Source of the DNA: Planctomycetaceae bacterium
GTDB taxonomy: Bacteria; Planctomycetota; Planctomycetia; Planctomycetales; Planctomycetaceae
Assembly (NCBI GenBank): GCA_021732995.1
Contig: JAKFWA010000071.1
Coordinates: 25,408 to 89,407, forward strand
Reading direction: 5' to 3'
DNA length: 64,000 bases
The notes under the pieces are model-generated. The model had not been told where the DNA came from and searched no databases. It saw only the letters and a list, made by a program, of their open reading frames with translations. Shown here piece by piece: positions 18,597-29,100 of the stretch (positions within the stretch are counted from its first letter, which is position 1; each line of letters opens with the position of its first letter). Position numbers and translations under genes: made by a program.

Positions 18597-18619
18597 GGCA
18601 CGTTGGAAACGTGCCCCAC
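18597..18619. repeat. Minor palindrome family G, copy 1
   Basis: GGCACGTTGGAAACGTGCC is a perfect 8-bp hairpin with a GGA loop and is followed by CCAC. The inverse form occurs at 51919-51941. It lies 44 bases beyond the thiG stop codon and may act at its transcript end. Confidence 0.7.
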
Positions 18620-18662
18620 GGCGTGCAGCAGACTGCTAATCCCCAACCCCTATCCCCTGCCA

Positions 18663-19472
18663 TCACACAATCACGCCCGCTTCCGGGCTGGAGGCTGTCG
18701 CGTACAGCTTCTTCGGAATGCGTCCGCCGAGGTACGTGAGCCGTCCGGCGATGCAGCCGTGCTTCATCGCTTGAGCCATCGTCAGCGGATCGCGGGCACT
18801 CGCAATGGCGGTGTTGAGCAGCACGCCGTCGCAGCCCAGTTCCATCGCCATGGCGACGTCGCTGGCCGTGCCGACTCCGGCATCCACGATCACGGGATAA
18901 TCGGGATCGTTCTCTTTCAGGTACTCCAGACAGATCCGGATGTTGTTCGGATTGAGGATGCCCTGACCGCTGCCGATCGGACTGCCCGCCGGCATCACGG
19001 ACGTCGCCCCGGCGTTCTTCAAACGCTTCGCGGTGATCGGGTCGTCGGTCGTGTAGCACAGCACCTGAAAGCCGTCGGCGACCAGTTTTTCAGTCGCTTC
19101 CAGCGTGGCGATAGGATCGGGCAGCAAGGTCTTCTTGTCGCCGAGCACTTCCAGCTTCACCCAGCTCGCGCCGGGATTTTCCAGACCGGAGAGGATCTCG
19201 CGTCCCAGTCGAGCAACGCGGATGGCGTCTTCGGCGTTAAAGCAACCGGCGGTGTTCGGCAGAATCGTGTAGCGCTTCAGGTCGATGTATTCGAGGATGT
19301 TGCGACCGGCGGAATCGATCAGCCGCTCACGACGCACGGCGACCGTGATCACGTCCGAGCCGCTGGCTTCCAGACACTGCTGCATCATCTCGAGCGTGGA
19401 GTACTTTCCCGTCCCGACAATGAGCCGCGACTGAAGCACATGACTGCCTAATACGAGGGGTTTATCGGACAT
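18663..19472 (-). CDS. thiG: Thiazole synthase ThiG
   Basis: A protein of 269 residues, the usual length. ThiG condenses deoxyxylulose 5-phosphate, dehydroglycine and ThiS thiocarboxylate into the thiazole phosphate of thiamine. The conserved blocks are plain: [85 protein letters not shown] and [18 protein letters not shown]. The Schiff-base lysine is the one in VKLEV. The start at 19472 gives the standard [11 protein letters not shown] opening; the frame is open further but that extension is not conserved. No thiS, thiH, thiE or thiC gene and no TPP riboswitch is seen nearby, so the pathway genes are scattered. Confidence 0.96.
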   Translation of the reverse strand: MSDKPLVLGSHVLQSRLIVGTGKYSTLEMMQQCLEASGSDVITVAVRRERLIDSAGRNILEYIDLKRYTILPNTAGCFNAEDAIRVARLGREILSGLENPGASWVKLEVLGDKKTLLPDPIATLEATEKLVADGFQVLCYTTDDPITAKRLKNAGATSVMPAGSPIGSGQGILNPNNIRICLEYLKENDPDYPVIVDAGVGTASDVAMAMELGCDGVLLNTAIASARDPLTMAQAMKHGCIAGRLTYLGGRIPKKLYATASSPEAGVIV

Positions 19473-19588
19473 CGTTGCTGGTTTCTGAGTTGGAATCTGA
19501 AGCGAACGGATCTGGCTCATTCCGCCGGAGACGCACTGTAGCAACTCACGGCAATCGTCACCGCGATCCGTGTCGGGATCTGTGAAAG

Positions 19589-19733
19589 TCGTAGCCACAT
19601 TCCATGTGCCGTGACCTTCAACGGACGATGTGATGCTGGTCGTAACGCGACCTTCGACCCTCGGGCAGCGTGCCAGACTCTCGACAGTCATGATCCTTCA
19701 GCGGACGGCACACGAAGCGTGCCTGCTACTTTC
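19589..19733. repeat. Palindromic repeat family B, copy 2 (expanded centre)
   Basis: The left arm GTAGCCACATTCCATGTGCC (about 19589-19612) and the right arm GGCACACGAAGCGTGCCTGC (19707-19726) bracket a longer centre than in the other copies. The right edge overlaps the last codons of the Nramp-like gene and provides its TAG stop (19726-19728). Confidence 0.75.
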
Positions 19734-21246
19734 CCGATGTCTGCCAGGCCACCGGAGTTTTCTTGAACTTGGACGTGTCCCAGTAATCACGCACCTCCCA
19801 GTAGATGCATGAGACCGCAAACCCCACATACAGCACCGATGCGATGCTCATCATCACGATGGAGGCCAAACCGGGCCGGGCGGACTTGGGCAGCAGTTTG
19901 AGGTTCATGTAGAGCATCGTCGGCACGTAGATCGCCATCGCGAAGCCGCCCATGTAGGCCGCGTTGAAGAGCACTCCCAACTCACGAATGCCGGAGAACT
20001 CTGTCACGGATGTGATGACGCAGCCAATCACGATCCACGACATCGCAATGACCATGTACCACCAGCTCAATTCGCGTTTGCGAGCGAACTTGAAGTTGGT
20101 GTAGAGGATGTCCGCGATCGAACGACCCACGCCATCGACCAGCGCCAGTTGAGTGCTGAACAGCGTCGCCACTCCCACGATCAGGAACAGCATGCGTCCA
20201 ATCGTCCCCCAGCCAGCGCCCCACTGGCCGAACACCTCGCCTAGAATCTGCGACTCGTCCCAGATCAACTGACCTTCCTGCGGTATAAAAGGTTTGCCGC
20301 TTTTGCTGTGATGCAGCACGGCCAGCGCGCCGAAAATGAACAGCATCAGCGTGAAGGTATTCAAGGCCCAGAAGAACAGGCACTGATCCTTCAGGATGTA
20401 GCGGAACCACGTCTTGAAGCGCGCCTGATTCTCGGGAGTTTCTGGGTAGACGAAACCGGTCGACGGAATGGTTTCGGAGCGGCCGCGCAGAGGATTCTGC
20501 ATGTCGGGGATCAGCGCACCCATGCCGATGTTCTTGTCGCGGAGATAGAACGAATAGAATAAATTCGACGTACCACCCGCGCCCGCGAAGACCAGCGCGA
20601 TGAACATGGCTTTGGTCGTCACGCCTTCCGGCTTATGACCGAAGTTGACCGCACCCGCGGCCAGTTCTTTCCAGGTATCAAACGTCCCGACGGCGAACGC
20701 GACGATAATCAAACCGCCGGTCACGGTGACGACCATGATCTCAATGGCCTTCTCAACCGAGTTGTAAATCATCTTTGGCCCGAACAAGAGCAGCCACACG
20801 ACCCCGAACGTCAGGCTGGTCCAGAACGTATCTGAACCCCAGAAGGTCCCGGCCGCGAAATCAGGTCCGACGAGCAACGCCTTGGCCGCGCTGGCCGAAG
20901 CGCGAGCCCAACCCGGAGCCAGCCAGCCCATCACGTTCAACAGAATGAACATCGGCCCGAAGCCGCGCCACAACCGTGAGAAGCCCGTGTAGACGGTCTC
21001 ACCGGTGGCGATGGTCCAGCGACCGACTTCAAAGTTGATCCACAACTGCAGGAAGACTCCGATGACCGCGCACCACGCCATGCCCGGTCCGAACTCGGCG
21101 ATGTGTCGCGGCCAGATGATGATTTCACCCGCCCCGATCGATAGTCCGACCAGCACCGCGCCGGGCCCGGCCATCTGCCAGAATGTGCCCTTCATTTCGG
21201 GCATGTCGGCTTGCTTGAGATCGTCGAGCGGCTGCAGTTGCGACAT
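19726..21246 (-). CDS. Nramp-like (metal ion) transporter family membrane protein
   Basis: A protein of 506 residues with about 11-12 hydrophobic helices. The first span reads GPGAVLVGLSIGAGEIIIWP, a position where Nramp transporters carry the DPGN metal motif. The conserved Asp/Asn are not present here, so divalent metal transport is uncertain. Charged loops (LIPDMQNPLRGRSETIPSTG) are cytoplasmic candidates. Related proteins with this GAGE motif are common in planctomycetes. The start at 21246 gives MSQLQPLDDLKQADMPEMKG, a short cytoplasmic leader. It lies upstream of thiG on the same strand with a 253-base gap that includes repeat B2, so it is probably not in one operon. Confidence 0.72.
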   Translation of the reverse strand: MSQLQPLDDLKQADMPEMKGTFWQMAGPGAVLVGLSIGAGEIIIWPRHIAEFGPGMAWCAVIGVFLQLWINFEVGRWTIATGETVYTGFSRLWRGFGPMFILLNVMGWLAPGWARASASAAKALLVGPDFAAGTFWGSDTFWTSLTFGVVWLLLFGPKMIYNSVEKAIEIMVVTVTGGLIIVAFAVGTFDTWKELAAGAVNFGHKPEGVTTKAMFIALVFAGAGGTSNLFYSFYLRDKNIGMGALIPDMQNPLRGRSETIPSTGFVYPETPENQARFKTWFRYILKDQCLFFWALNTFTLMLFIFGALAVLHHSKSGKPFIPQEGQLIWDESQILGEVFGQWGAGWGTIGRMLFLIVGVATLFSTQLALVDGVGRSIADILYTNFKFARKRELSWWYMVIAMSWIVIGCVITSVTEFSGIRELGVLFNAAYMGGFAMAIYVPTMLYMNLKLLPKSARPGLASIVMMSIASVLYVGFAVSCIYWEVRDYWDTSKFKKTPVAWQTSGK

Positions 21247-21358
21247 CGAATTACCTGAGGCGTGTGGTGCGCGGAGCTGAAATTCCGCAACATCGTAGTC
21301 GCGGAAGCGGGCGGCGAAAGCACAACTCAGGTTTCGAGGCTGTCATGAGGCGGGCGAA

Positions 21359-21406
21359 GTAGGCCGGACAATCTTGTCCGGCGTCGGACAGGATTGTCCG
21401 ACCTAC
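21359..21406. repeat. Palindromic repeat family A, copy 3
   Basis: Two arms, GTAGGCCGGACAATCTTGTC and its near complement ending GATTGTCCGACCTAC, form a hairpin with a very short loop. It lies between the Nramp-like gene's upstream region and the 3' end of the gspH-like gene. Confidence 0.85.
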
Positions 21407-21432
21407 AAACAAGCGGTGACTCGACGCGTCGC

Positions 21433-22047
21433 TCAGTTGTTACTGAGGTTTGATACCGTCACCGCGCCGGTCAGGTCGCGGATGGTGACTCGGCGGGTGG
21501 AGCTGACTTCGTCGACGATGTCGAACGTGGCCGAAACGGCGGTGCCGTCGGCGAAGAACAGGACGGGGCCGGACCAGGAGACGTTCGTGAACTCGCTGGA
21601 AAGACCAGCGGTCATCGCGGGATTGATACCGCCGCCATCACTGACTCCGCTGATGGCCTGAAAGGTCATGCCTTCGGGAAGATAGCCCGTCATCTGGCCG
21701 CGAACGGTCGCAGTCTGCCCATTCGTGCCGGACGATTGAGGCTGTTCGTAGGGCACTCGAATAAAGCGGCGGCCACCGGGTTCATAGCGAAACTGGAACG
21801 TGAGATCCTGATCCAAAGCCTGCGTGCGAGTGCCTGCAGCGACAACCCGTACTTCTTCAGAGGCTTCGCGGACTCGATGTTCGCGGGCGAGCCTCATCAA
21901 CGGCTGCCAGCCGAGTCCGGCGACCAGCACGATGATACCAACCACCAGCAGCATTTCGATGAGCGTATAACCGCGCGACACGAGGCTCGCTTGCGCTGGA
22001 TGAGCGCGATCGCGAAGCAATCGTGATGTGGATAACGCACGTCGCAC
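21433..22047 (-). CDS. gspH: Type II secretion minor pseudopilin, GspH-like
   Basis: A protein of 204 residues. The prepilin leader ends SRG followed by YTLIEMLLVVGIIVLVAGLG, with Glu at position 5 after the predicted prepilin peptidase cut, as required for pseudopilin assembly. The C-terminal domain is beta-rich and contains SGPVLFFADGTA and RRVTIRDLTG, typical of GspH. The basic leader is long (about 26 residues). The start is GTG at 22047, since no ATG precedes the leader in frame. It is the last gene of the gspD-E-F-G-H run. A pair of inverted C-rich repeats separates it from gspG. Confidence 0.82.
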   Translation of the reverse strand: MRRALSTSRLLRDRAHPAQASLVSRGYTLIEMLLVVGIIVLVAGLGWQPLMRLAREHRVREASEEVRVVAAGTRTQALDQDLTFQFRYEPGGRRFIRVPYEQPQSSGTNGQTATVRGQMTGYLPEGMTFQAISGVSDGGGINPAMTAGLSSEFTNVSWSGPVLFFADGTAVSATFDIVDEVSSTRRVTIRDLTGAVTVSNLSNN

Positions 22048-22106
22048 GGAAAGTCTCGGTGAGTCGAGGTAATACGCGTCTCACGAAGAGCCGCGCTCTA
22101 ATCACT

Positions 22107-22331
22107 GCTCCCCTCGCCCCGGTAACGGGGAGAGGGGCTGGGGGTGAGGGGCGATGTCAGCGATCACCCACTCTATCAGTCGTCTGCAATACACCGCAGA
22201 AGAAGGTGATGATCACAGAGCGATCATCGAACTCATACTGGTAGCAAGGTGCGGAGTTCTCGAGCATCGTTAAGGGTGAGTTGATAGCCCCTCACCCCCG
22301 ACCCCTCTCCCCGTTACCGGGGCGAGGGGAG
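22107..22331. repeat. Inverted pair of C-rich repeats in the gspG-gspH gap
   Basis: The left element (22107-22152, CTCCCCTCGCCCCGGTAACG...) and the right element (22287-22331, ending CGGGGCGAGGGGAG) are near-perfect reverse complements about 45 bases long, separated by about 135 bases. Each also contains its own small hairpin around GGTAACGG. Together they could fold into a long stem in the mRNA between the two pseudopilin genes. Confidence 0.85.
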
Positions 22332-22377
22332 CCATGAATGCGCAGTGAGGTTGTTTCTCACCGCTCACATTCAAACT

Positions 22378-22848
22378 CTACAGCTTCTGGTTCCAGTTGG
22401 TGACGTCGTCTTCGTCGCCGTCGGTCTTGTTAGGGCCGGCGGACCAGATGGCGGGTTTGCCACCGGGAGTCGAACGGTTTCCGCTCGGCGGAAACTCGTA
22501 GTTCAGCGGATTGCCCCAGGCATCGGTCGGGATCTCGTCCATGTAGGGCTTGCGGGGACGACCGTTCTTGTCATTGCCGGGGTTAACCAGCAGCCCCAGC
22601 GCCGTGTCTGCGTTGCCGGATGGATAAACGCCATCATTGTCCACGGCGTACATCTGCGCTACTTGCTCCAGACCCTTGATCTTGGCTTGAGTCGCCTTGA
22701 TCAACGCTTCCTGTTGCTTACCTAGGAAGTTCGGCACGGCCAGCGCGGCGATCACACCGATGATGGCCAGCACCAGCAGCACTTCGATGAGTGTGAACGC
22801 GGCGCGCCGGCGATTGAGTTTCAGCGAGATTCCAGTTTGTCGACGCAT
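22378..22848 (-). CDS. gspG: Type II secretion major pseudopilin GspG
   Basis: A protein of 156 residues. The leader MRRQTGISLKLNRRRAA is followed by FTLIEVLLVLAIIGVIAALA with Glu5, the class III prepilin signature. The globular part has the GspG hallmarks GLEQVAQMYAVDNDGVYPS, PYMDEIPTDAWGNPLNY and an acidic calcium-site-like end (NKTDGDEDDVTNW). GspG forms the periplasmic pseudopilus that pushes substrates through the outer channel. The start at 22848 is fixed by AAAGGAG 9 bases upstream, which excludes longer in-frame versions. Confidence 0.95.
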   Translation of the reverse strand: MRRQTGISLKLNRRRAAFTLIEVLLVLAIIGVIAALAVPNFLGKQQEALIKATQAKIKGLEQVAQMYAVDNDGVYPSGNADTALGLLVNPGNDKNGRPRKPYMDEIPTDAWGNPLNYEFPPSGNRSTPGGKPAIWSAGPNKTDGDEDDVTNWNQKL

Positions 22849-23021
22849 GCTAATTGCTCCTTTTTGAATCAGCCTCACTCGAGGCCACGTAAATTTGATA
22901 CTGGACGCCAACAACTGAACAAGGCCGAGACCCACCGTTCAACCGTTCGCAATTTCCAGAGTTGATTGGCAACGCGGCCCGACTGACTCTGGATCAGCCG
23001 ATCCTGCTCCGACTTCCACAA

Positions 23022-24230
23022 CTATAATACCGACGAGCTTTGCAACACCGGCAGCAACAGCCCCAGCATCACAAACAACACCACACCAGCCATGATTACG
23101 AGCATCACAGGCTCGATGAATCTCACAAACAAGTCCAGGGAACGATACGTGCGGCGGTCCATGCCATCGGCCACATCGACCAACACCTGTTCGAGGTTGT
23201 TCGCTTCTTCGGCAACCGCGATCATTTCCACAATCTCTTCAGGAAACTGCTTGCTGGCTCGCAGAGGTTGAGCCAGTGATTTACCTGCCGAGATGCCTTC
23301 ACTCGCCCCGCCGATCGCGACAGACAATACGCGGTTTCCGGTCGCGTCCTTGGCGATTCTGAGTGAGTTCAGAATCGGCACGCCGTTCTTCAGCAGCGTG
23401 CCCAGGATGCGACAGAACCGCGCAATGGCCAGACTGCGATAAATGCTGCCCGCCATCGGTGCTTTCAGGCGGAAGTTGTCCAGTTGCAATCGGCCTTCGG
23501 GTGTTTCGAAGTGGCGAAAGGCAAAGTACCCGGTGAGCGCCAGCACTGCCAGAAGATAGAGACCGTAGTCTGCGATCGCATGACTGATGCCGACGACGAC
23601 GGTTGTCGCCAGCGGCAACTCGCCGCGGTCCTTGAAGCGTTGGAAGATCGGTTCGAATTTGGGCACGAACCAGATCATCATCGCCGTCACCACGCCCGCA
23701 CCGAACATCGACAGGACGATGGGATAAGCCAGCGCACCTTTCACGCGGTCCTTCATGTCTTCCTGATGTTCGGTGAACGTCGCGATGCGTTTCAGTACGT
23801 CTTCCAGGAAGCCGCCTTCTTCACCGGCTCGCACCATGCTGACGGCCAGCTCATTGAAGACTCGCGGATGATGCCGGACGGCTTCAGCGAGACGCGTGCC
23901 TTGCGAGACCTCACCACGAACTTCATTGACCACCAGCTTGAGCGACTGACTGCGAGCCTGCCGTTCCAGCAGTTCCAGTGAGCGCATCAGCGGCACGCCG
24001 CTTTTAAGCAAGTCGGCCAGTTGTGAAAAGAAGTTGGCGACGTCCATCGCCTTCACGCGACGGCCGCGAGCCCGTTCCTGCTTCTTGGCTGACTCCGCCA
24101 GCTCAATCTTCAACGGGAAGAGCTGGCGCATGGAAAGCGTCGAGACCACTTCGGTCTCGCTGCCGGCGGAGACCAGGCCGGTCACCTGCTCGCCGTTCAT
24201 CGCTTTGGCCACGTATTGAAAATCAGGCAT
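23022..24230 (-). CDS. gspF: Type II secretion inner-membrane platform protein GspF
   Basis: A protein of 402 residues, the normal length. Two repeated T2SSF domains are present: the first around residues 65-190 (FFSQLADLLKSGVPLMRSLELL, then GGFLEDVLKRIATF), the second in the C-terminal half (FCRILGTLLKNGVPILNSLRI, then NNLEQVLVDVADGM). Three membrane helices follow the usual pattern (about 170-195, 220-240 and 375-400). It forms the platform that couples the GspE ATPase to pseudopilus assembly. Between gspE and gspG in the same orientation. Confidence 0.95.
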   Translation of the reverse strand: MPDFQYVAKAMNGEQVTGLVSAGSETEVVSTLSMRQLFPLKIELAESAKKQERARGRRVKAMDVANFFSQLADLLKSGVPLMRSLELLERQARSQSLKLVVNEVRGEVSQGTRLAEAVRHHPRVFNELAVSMVRAGEEGGFLEDVLKRIATFTEHQEDMKDRVKGALAYPIVLSMFGAGVVTAMMIWFVPKFEPIFQRFKDRGELPLATTVVVGISHAIADYGLYLLAVLALTGYFAFRHFETPEGRLQLDNFRLKAPMAGSIYRSLAIARFCRILGTLLKNGVPILNSLRIAKDATGNRVLSVAIGGASEGISAGKSLAQPLRASKQFPEEIVEMIAVAEEANNLEQVLVDVADGMDRRTYRSLDLFVRFIEPVMLVIMAGVVLFVMLGLLLPVLQSSSVL

Positions 24231-24286
24231 GTTCAGAGAGTTTCAAATGACGAATTTCAGATTCCAATAATGAGCAAGTCATCCCA

Positions 24287-25972
24287 TTAGTGAGGAATGT
24301 CAACCTTAGTGGTGCGCAGGATGTCTTCGATACTCGACGTACCATCTATCACGCGCCGCCAGCCACTTTGACGCAAGGTCAACATACCCTGCTTGCTCGC
24401 ATGAGCATGAATTCGTGTCGAACTGGCACGTTCCACACACAGCTCGCGAATCCGTTCATCCGTGTGCAGCAGTTCGTAGATACCGATTCGGCCCGAGTAG
24501 CCGGTTTCACCGCATTCACGACAACCCACCTGGCGATACAGCGTGCCGGGGCTCTTGTTCGGGAAGTCTCTCGGCAACTCGTCCGCAGTCGGCTGATAGG
24601 GTTGACGGCAGTGCTTGCAGAGTCGGCGAACCAGTCGTTGAGCCATCACGCCTTCAACGGTACTGGCGACGAGATACGGTTCCACGCCCATATCCACCAG
24701 TCGCGTGAACGAACTGGCGGCGTCATTGGTGTGCAGCGTGCTGAATACCAGGTGACCGGTCAGCGATGACTGCACGGCCACTTCGGCCGTTTCCTTATCA
24801 CGAATTTCACCGATGAGAATCACGTCCGGGTCGTGACGCAGAATCGATCGCAGACCAGCGGCGAACGTCAGTCCGATGCGGCTATGCACCTGAATCTGGT
24901 TGATACCTTCCAGTTGATACTCAACCGGGTCTTCGACCGTGATGATCTTCACGGTGGGATCACGAATCTCCGCCAGCGCACTATACAACGTTGTCGTCTT
25001 ACCACTACCAGTCGGACCTGTGACGAGCAGAATGCCGTGTGGCAGTGTGATGAGTTCGTGAAAGTCCGAGTAAATCTCGGGCGGCATGCCCATACCCTTC
25101 AGATTAAAGACCATGCGGCCCTTATCGAGGATACGCAGCACGATGCCTTCGCCATGCAGCATCGGGATGATCGAAACGCGGACGTCGATATCCCGCCCCG
25201 CGACTTTCAATTCAATACGACCGTCCTGCGGCAGACGTTTTTCGGCGATATTCAGCCGCGACATGATCTTCAAGCGGGTGACAATCGCGGCCGAGAATTG
25301 ATTGATCTCGGGCGGCACGGGTTGCACGCGCAGCAGACCGTCCACGCGATAGCGAATGATCAAGCCGCGCTCGCTCGGCTCGATATGCACGTCGCTCGAC
25401 TTCTGCTCGAGCGCTTCCAGCAGCACCTGATTTACCAGCCGGATCACCGACGCCTGCTGAGCCTGCTCGGCCAGTTCGCCATCGGCCCGCGCGGCCTCAG
25501 CCAGATACTGGTCATCCTCGTCGGTCTTCTGTTTGACGAGTTCGGTGATGGTATCACCGCCGACGCCGAGGCTTTGCTTGATCAGGCGGTCCAGATCCGC
25601 GCGACGCGCGAGCACCGGTTCTAGACGCAATCCACTGAGGGCACTGAGTTCATCCAAGGCTTCGAGATCGAAGGCATCAGCAACAGCGACTTCCACTCGG
25701 CCGTTGACGCGTGCAATCGGCAAAGCGGTGTGCCGAAAGATCGCGGACGTTGGGAACAGGCTGATCAATTCACGGTCGACTTTAATTTCGTCCAGTTCGA
25801 CGTACCGCATCCCGAGTTCGTCAGCGAAGGCCTTCAGCGCGTCGTCTTCCGCGACCATACCCAGTTCGATGACCGCCTGGTCGAAGCGCTTGCCGTTGAT
25901 CTGACGACGTACCGTTTCGCATTGCTCAGCGGACATCAACCGGCGTCGAACGAATAATTCAGCAATTTCCAT
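24287..25972 (-). CDS. gspE: Type II secretion ATPase GspE
   Basis: A protein of 561 residues. The N-terminal T2SSE_N domain (about 1-150) is followed by the ATPase. Walker A is [12 protein letters not shown], the Walker B region is [19 protein letters not shown], and the His box lies in [19 protein letters not shown] four-cysteine zinc site CKHC...CREC lies near the C-terminus. This cytoplasmic hexamer powers pseudopilus extension. The start at 25972 ([13 protein letters not shown]) matches the family start; no strong ribosome site is visible. It lies downstream of gspD and 56 bases upstream of gspF. Confidence 0.95.
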   Translation of the reverse strand: MEIAELFVRRRLMSAEQCETVRRQINGKRFDQAVIELGMVAEDDALKAFADELGMRYVELDEIKVDRELISLFPTSAIFRHTALPIARVNGRVEVAVADAFDLEALDELSALSGLRLEPVLARRADLDRLIKQSLGVGGDTITELVKQKTDEDDQYLAEAARADGELAEQAQQASVIRLVNQVLLEALEQKSSDVHIEPSERGLIIRYRVDGLLRVQPVPPEINQFSAAIVTRLKIMSRLNIAEKRLPQDGRIELKVAGRDIDVRVSIIPMLHGEGIVLRILDKGRMVFNLKGMGMPPEIYSDFHELITLPHGILLVTGPTGSGKTTTLYSALAEIRDPTVKIITVEDPVEYQLEGINQIQVHSRIGLTFAAGLRSILRHDPDVILIGEIRDKETAEVAVQSSLTGHLVFSTLHTNDAASSFTRLVDMGVEPYLVASTVEGVMAQRLVRRLCKHCRQPYQPTADELPRDFPNKSPGTLYRQVGCRECGETGYSGRIGIYELLHTDERIRELCVERASSTRIHAHASKQGMLTLRQSGWRRVIDGTSSIEDILRTTKVDIPH

Positions 25973-26155
25973 GATGGAAAACCCGGCGGAGCAAGGTGGG
26001 AACGTCAAGGCGGGAGGGGCGAGGATGAATCGCACTGACCCATCCTCGCGAGGGAGAAGTGGCACCCGAAGAGATCAGGCAGTCACTCCGTTGCGTCTGG
26101 CAATCGCCGACGCGTTGTGTGTTTTCATCCGGTGAAGGGTGAACCGGCGCGATGA

Positions 26156-29100
26156 TCAGCGGCCACCACGGCCTCCGCCGCCGAAGCCACCTCCACCAAA
26201 GGGACTGCCGCCGCGACCGCCACCACCAAAGGGACTGGCGCCGCCGCCGAAGCCACTACCGCTACTGCGTTGCTGCTGTTGCTGAATGAGCTGACGGACT
26301 TCATCCGGATTCGGTTGCTGCGGAGGCTGACCGCCGCCGCTTCCACCGCCACCGCTGCTTGAGCGGCTGGTGCTGACTTTCACCTTGGGCATCACGGCTC
26401 CGAGTGCAGCCTTCAGTTGAGTCGACTTCACGTTTTCGAGAGACACCACGCGCACGGTCCGATTGGATTCGAGAGCTGCAGTATCAATCTGTTCGACCAT
26501 CGCTTCGATTTGCTTATATAACGGCTCGCTGCAGGAAACGATCAGCCGACTCGCTCGCGAATCCACGCTGATCGTCAGCTTCACTTGCGCTTGTGTCTGA
26601 CCGCGACTGCCGCCACGACCACCACCGCCGCCACCACCCATCAGGGCTGCCAGCGGATTGTTCTGTGCGCCGCGATCGGGTTCGAGTTCTTCCTTGTAGA
26701 TATCGCGGATCATCTCAGCGACATCCGAGATCTCAGCGTGCTTCACGTTGATATAACGCGGAGCACGATTACGCAGTTGCTCAGGAGTTTCCGACGCGTC
26801 GAGGATCTCCAGCATCTGCTCGACTTCCGTGACGAGGTGCGGAGGTCCGCTCACCATCAGCGCGTTAGTACGAGTATCAGGCACGATGCGGAGCGTCTGC
26901 GGTCCAGACGTCAGCGAGTTCATGCCGGTGAGATCCATAATACCGCGACCCATCGAGGAAATACCCGAGGTGAGTTCGCCCATCATGCCACTCGATCCGC
27001 CGACGGTGGTTGATACCGAGCTGCTCGGGAACAGCCGTTCGAGAACGGTCGCTGTTTCGAGTGAATCCGCTGATCGCAGATAGAAGATCGTCCATTCGGT
27101 CTTGGCGGGAATGGCTCGAGCCAGCGAGGTAATGGTGTCTTCGAGCTGATCCAGTGCTCGCGGATCATCCGACATCAGCACCAGGTTGCCGTTGTTGATC
27201 GTGACCATGATCGGAGCCTCAGAACCCTCTGCTGCAGGGTCGGATGACTTCGCCGCAGGTTCGGTCTTCTTCGCAGCCGGCTTCTGCGCGCCTTCGAGTT
27301 CATCGAACAGCTTGTTGAACTCGTCGGCAGCTTCCCGATCGGTCTGCTGGTCTTCGTCGTCCTCTTCACCAGTTGCCACAGCCGCGACAACTTCGGACAC
27401 CGCCCGACGCAGTTCCTGCGTGGACACTGAATCCAGATTGTCGACCTTCGCCTTCTTGATTTCCGGCTGTGGCTCAGAACGGCGAGCTTCACCGCTGGTG
27501 GAATCGCGCGGAGTGCGGTTCGCGGGCGGATTGTTCAGGATGCGATCCAGACGCTCGTCCTTCGAGGCCGAAGGAGTCGTATCCGGATCCTGGCTGCTTG
27601 CCGGAACGCGGCGGTCGATCGTTGTGGAACTGTTTGACGGAATCACGGTGCGAATCGGCGTGCGACTCTTCGCGTTCCAGACCTGTTCCAGAGCCTTCAG
27701 GAACTGCTCAGGATTGCGGCCACCCAGCGGCACCGTTCGCACGTTGCCCTGCTGGCTCGCGGCCCCGACCGAAGTGGGATCCAGTTCGGCCATCAGCAAC
27801 TTGATCTGTTCCACCTGATCCGGAGTCCCGCGGACGATCAGGCCCGTGCCCAGCGGGTGAGGCTGAATAACGGGAGCTGAGTTGCCTTCCGTAACGAACA
27901 GCGACTGAATTGACGCCGTCGCGGTATAAGCATCCATTCGCCCCAGCGGCACCACGGCCACTTGACTGCTGCCGCCCTCACCATCCAGCCGACGGATCGT
28001 TTCACGAATGCGGTCATGCTGCTCGGAGCTCGCTTGGATGTGAATGCGGCGCGCTCGACCGTCCTCATTCACCACACTGCCGGGAAAGAGCACGTTCAAG
28101 GTCTTGGCGACTTCTTGAGGGTCAGCCGACTTCAGCGCGTAGACTTCCAGGTAAGGTGTCTTGCTACCTTTGGCAACTTCGCCTTCCTGCTGGATGTCGA
28201 TCGTCTTGATGGCGTCATCGATGATACGAATATCATCCGCCTTCGCAGTGATCAGCAGCGTATTGGTGCGCTCATCAACCGCGACCTGCACGCGGGCATT
28301 GGGGTCGGTGCGCGTCGGCGCACTGGAGCGGCTGCTACTGCTGCCACCACCGAAACCGCCGCGATCACGATCGCGATCACGCGAATCGAAGCCGCCACCC
28401 GCGCTGACGTTCTCGACGCCGCGATGAGGCAACCCGAACAAATCGCGAACGATATTATCAGCGTCCACAACCGTCACATGCTTCAGGTGATACTGCTTGA
28501 ATTGTTTATCACCGACTTCGACGTTCAGGTTGCTGAGCAATTCATGCACACGACGCAGATTCTGACCGATGTCCGTAACCAGAATGCGACTGGTCTTGCT
28601 CAGAGCAACCGCTTTGCCTTGCGGTCCGAGCAATTCCCGGACTTCTTCCACAGCCTCGGCAGGCGTCATGCCCGTCAGCGGAATAATGACGGTCATCAAT
28701 TCGTTGCGACCGCGCTTCGGCAGTTCGTCGAGCGCAACCGTCGGCACCAGGTTCGGCGGAATCGGCACATCGATGTTAAGCACGACCAGAAACTCGTCGC
28801 GTCGTACCAGTACGTAACCCTTCTGCAACAGGTAGCCGTTCAGCACATCGAGTGCTTCCATCGGCGTGAATTCACGCTCGTCGTAGTAATTGAACGTGCC
28901 TGGCGGGACGTCGTTCAGATCGAGCGTCAGACCGGCCGCTTCGGCGAAGAGCTTCAACACGTCCTGCCACGGAGCGTAGCGGAAGTTGAAGGACATCTTT
29001 TCGAGCTTCTTGCCGCCGGCCTTCTCTTGTCCGAACGATACAATCGCCGGCGCGGCCGCAACTGCGGTTCCGTCAGCGGCAACAGCGCCCGGCAAGGGCG

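Noticed and set aside
19473..19640. TPP riboswitch upstream of thiG
   Set aside because: The conserved CTGAGA and ACCTGA...GATAATGCC-type motifs are not present on the minus strand.
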